The notes beneath the pieces were generated by a model, which worked only from the letters and a program-made list of their open reading frames with translations, searched no databases and was not told the origin of the DNA. From Pseudomonadota bacterium (lineage in GTDB: Bacteria; Pseudomonadota; Gammaproteobacteria; Burkholderiales; Burkholderiaceae_C): a stretch of 35,447 nucleotides of DNA. A program made the position numbers and the translations under genes. The stretch spans positions 1 to 35,447 of the forward strand of contig JAFEEF010000079.1 of NCBI GenBank assembly GCA_018241265.1. The letters are read 5' to 3'. Of this stretch, positions 35,430 through 35,447 are shown piece after piece (the first letter of the stretch is position 1; each line of letters starts with the position of its first letter).

Positions 35430-35447
35430 TGTCCCAGGAAGTGGTGT
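35422..35447 (+). mobile_element. Possible end of an insertion sequence (IS256-like)
   Basis: The sequence from about 35422, including GTCCCAGGAAGTGGTGT, resembles terminal repeats of IS256/mutator-type elements (CCCAGAAAGTGGTGTAAA-like, from memory). The thioesterase reading frame breaks exactly here. Only 26 bases are visible, so this is tentative. Confidence 0.35.

Overview
The window is a very GC-rich, densely coding chromosomal segment. Its gene content points to a Burkholderiales-type betaproteobacterium, possibly near Leptothrix, Rubrivivax or Rhizobacter: the argS-SPOR-dsbA and lptA-lptB-rpoN blocks, a PEP-CTERM surface protein, an IorAB-type molybdenum hydroxylase, and malate synthase A divergent from a LysR regulator. 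The genus is an inference from gene content, not a search result. I saw no rRNA, tRNA or CRISPR array, and no gene-free gap longer than about 260 bases.

Layout. 1-1719: end of an RND pump gene and its outer-membrane lipoprotein. 1815-5492 (+): acyl-CoA ligase, MtnN, a small membrane protein and RsmE, the last three overlapping. 5466-12913 (-): a tight run read argS, SPOR protein, DsbA-like protein, lptA, lptB, rpoN, RlmL-type methyltransferase. 13080-14872 (+): a Ser/Thr kinase with a cyclic-nucleotide-binding-like domain, then a PsiF-repeat protein closed by a strong hairpin. 14940-16695 (-): PEP-CTERM protein and LysR regulator. 16829-28912 (+): malate synthase A, M13 peptidase, a manganese riboswitch with a TMEM165/GDT1-type exporter, geranylgeranyl-reductase-like flavoprotein, YafJ-type amidotransferase, LytTR response regulator, M14 carboxypeptidase and IorA/IorB-like subunits. 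28913-29171: remnants of a hicBA toxin-antitoxin pair. 29172-31447 (-): pyrF and purB. 31568-32280: a decayed patch with an orphan ATP synthase c-subunit gene, two truncated genes and two palindromes. 32359-34406 (+): glutathione S-transferase and M17 aminopeptidase. 34407-35447: a stretch of visibly lower GC with an HxlR regulator, a divergent promoter/operator region, and a PaaI-type thioesterase that is broken near the window edge, probably by an insertion sequence.

Most of the window is housekeeping: envelope biogenesis (LptAB, SPOR, RND/OMF), translation and rRNA modification (ArgS, RsmE, RlmL), nucleotide and methyl-cycle metabolism (PyrF, PurB, MtnN), fatty-acid activation, the glyoxylate shunt and peptide turnover. 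The points most worth a second look are a DsbA-family protein whose only cysteine is the second one of the usual CXXC, the Mn riboswitch with a 13-bp stem that reaches the ribosome binding site, the orphan atpE in a decaying locus, the hicBA fossil, and the low-GC right edge with its overlapping divergent promoters. I found no convincing evidence of a wholly new multi-gene system.
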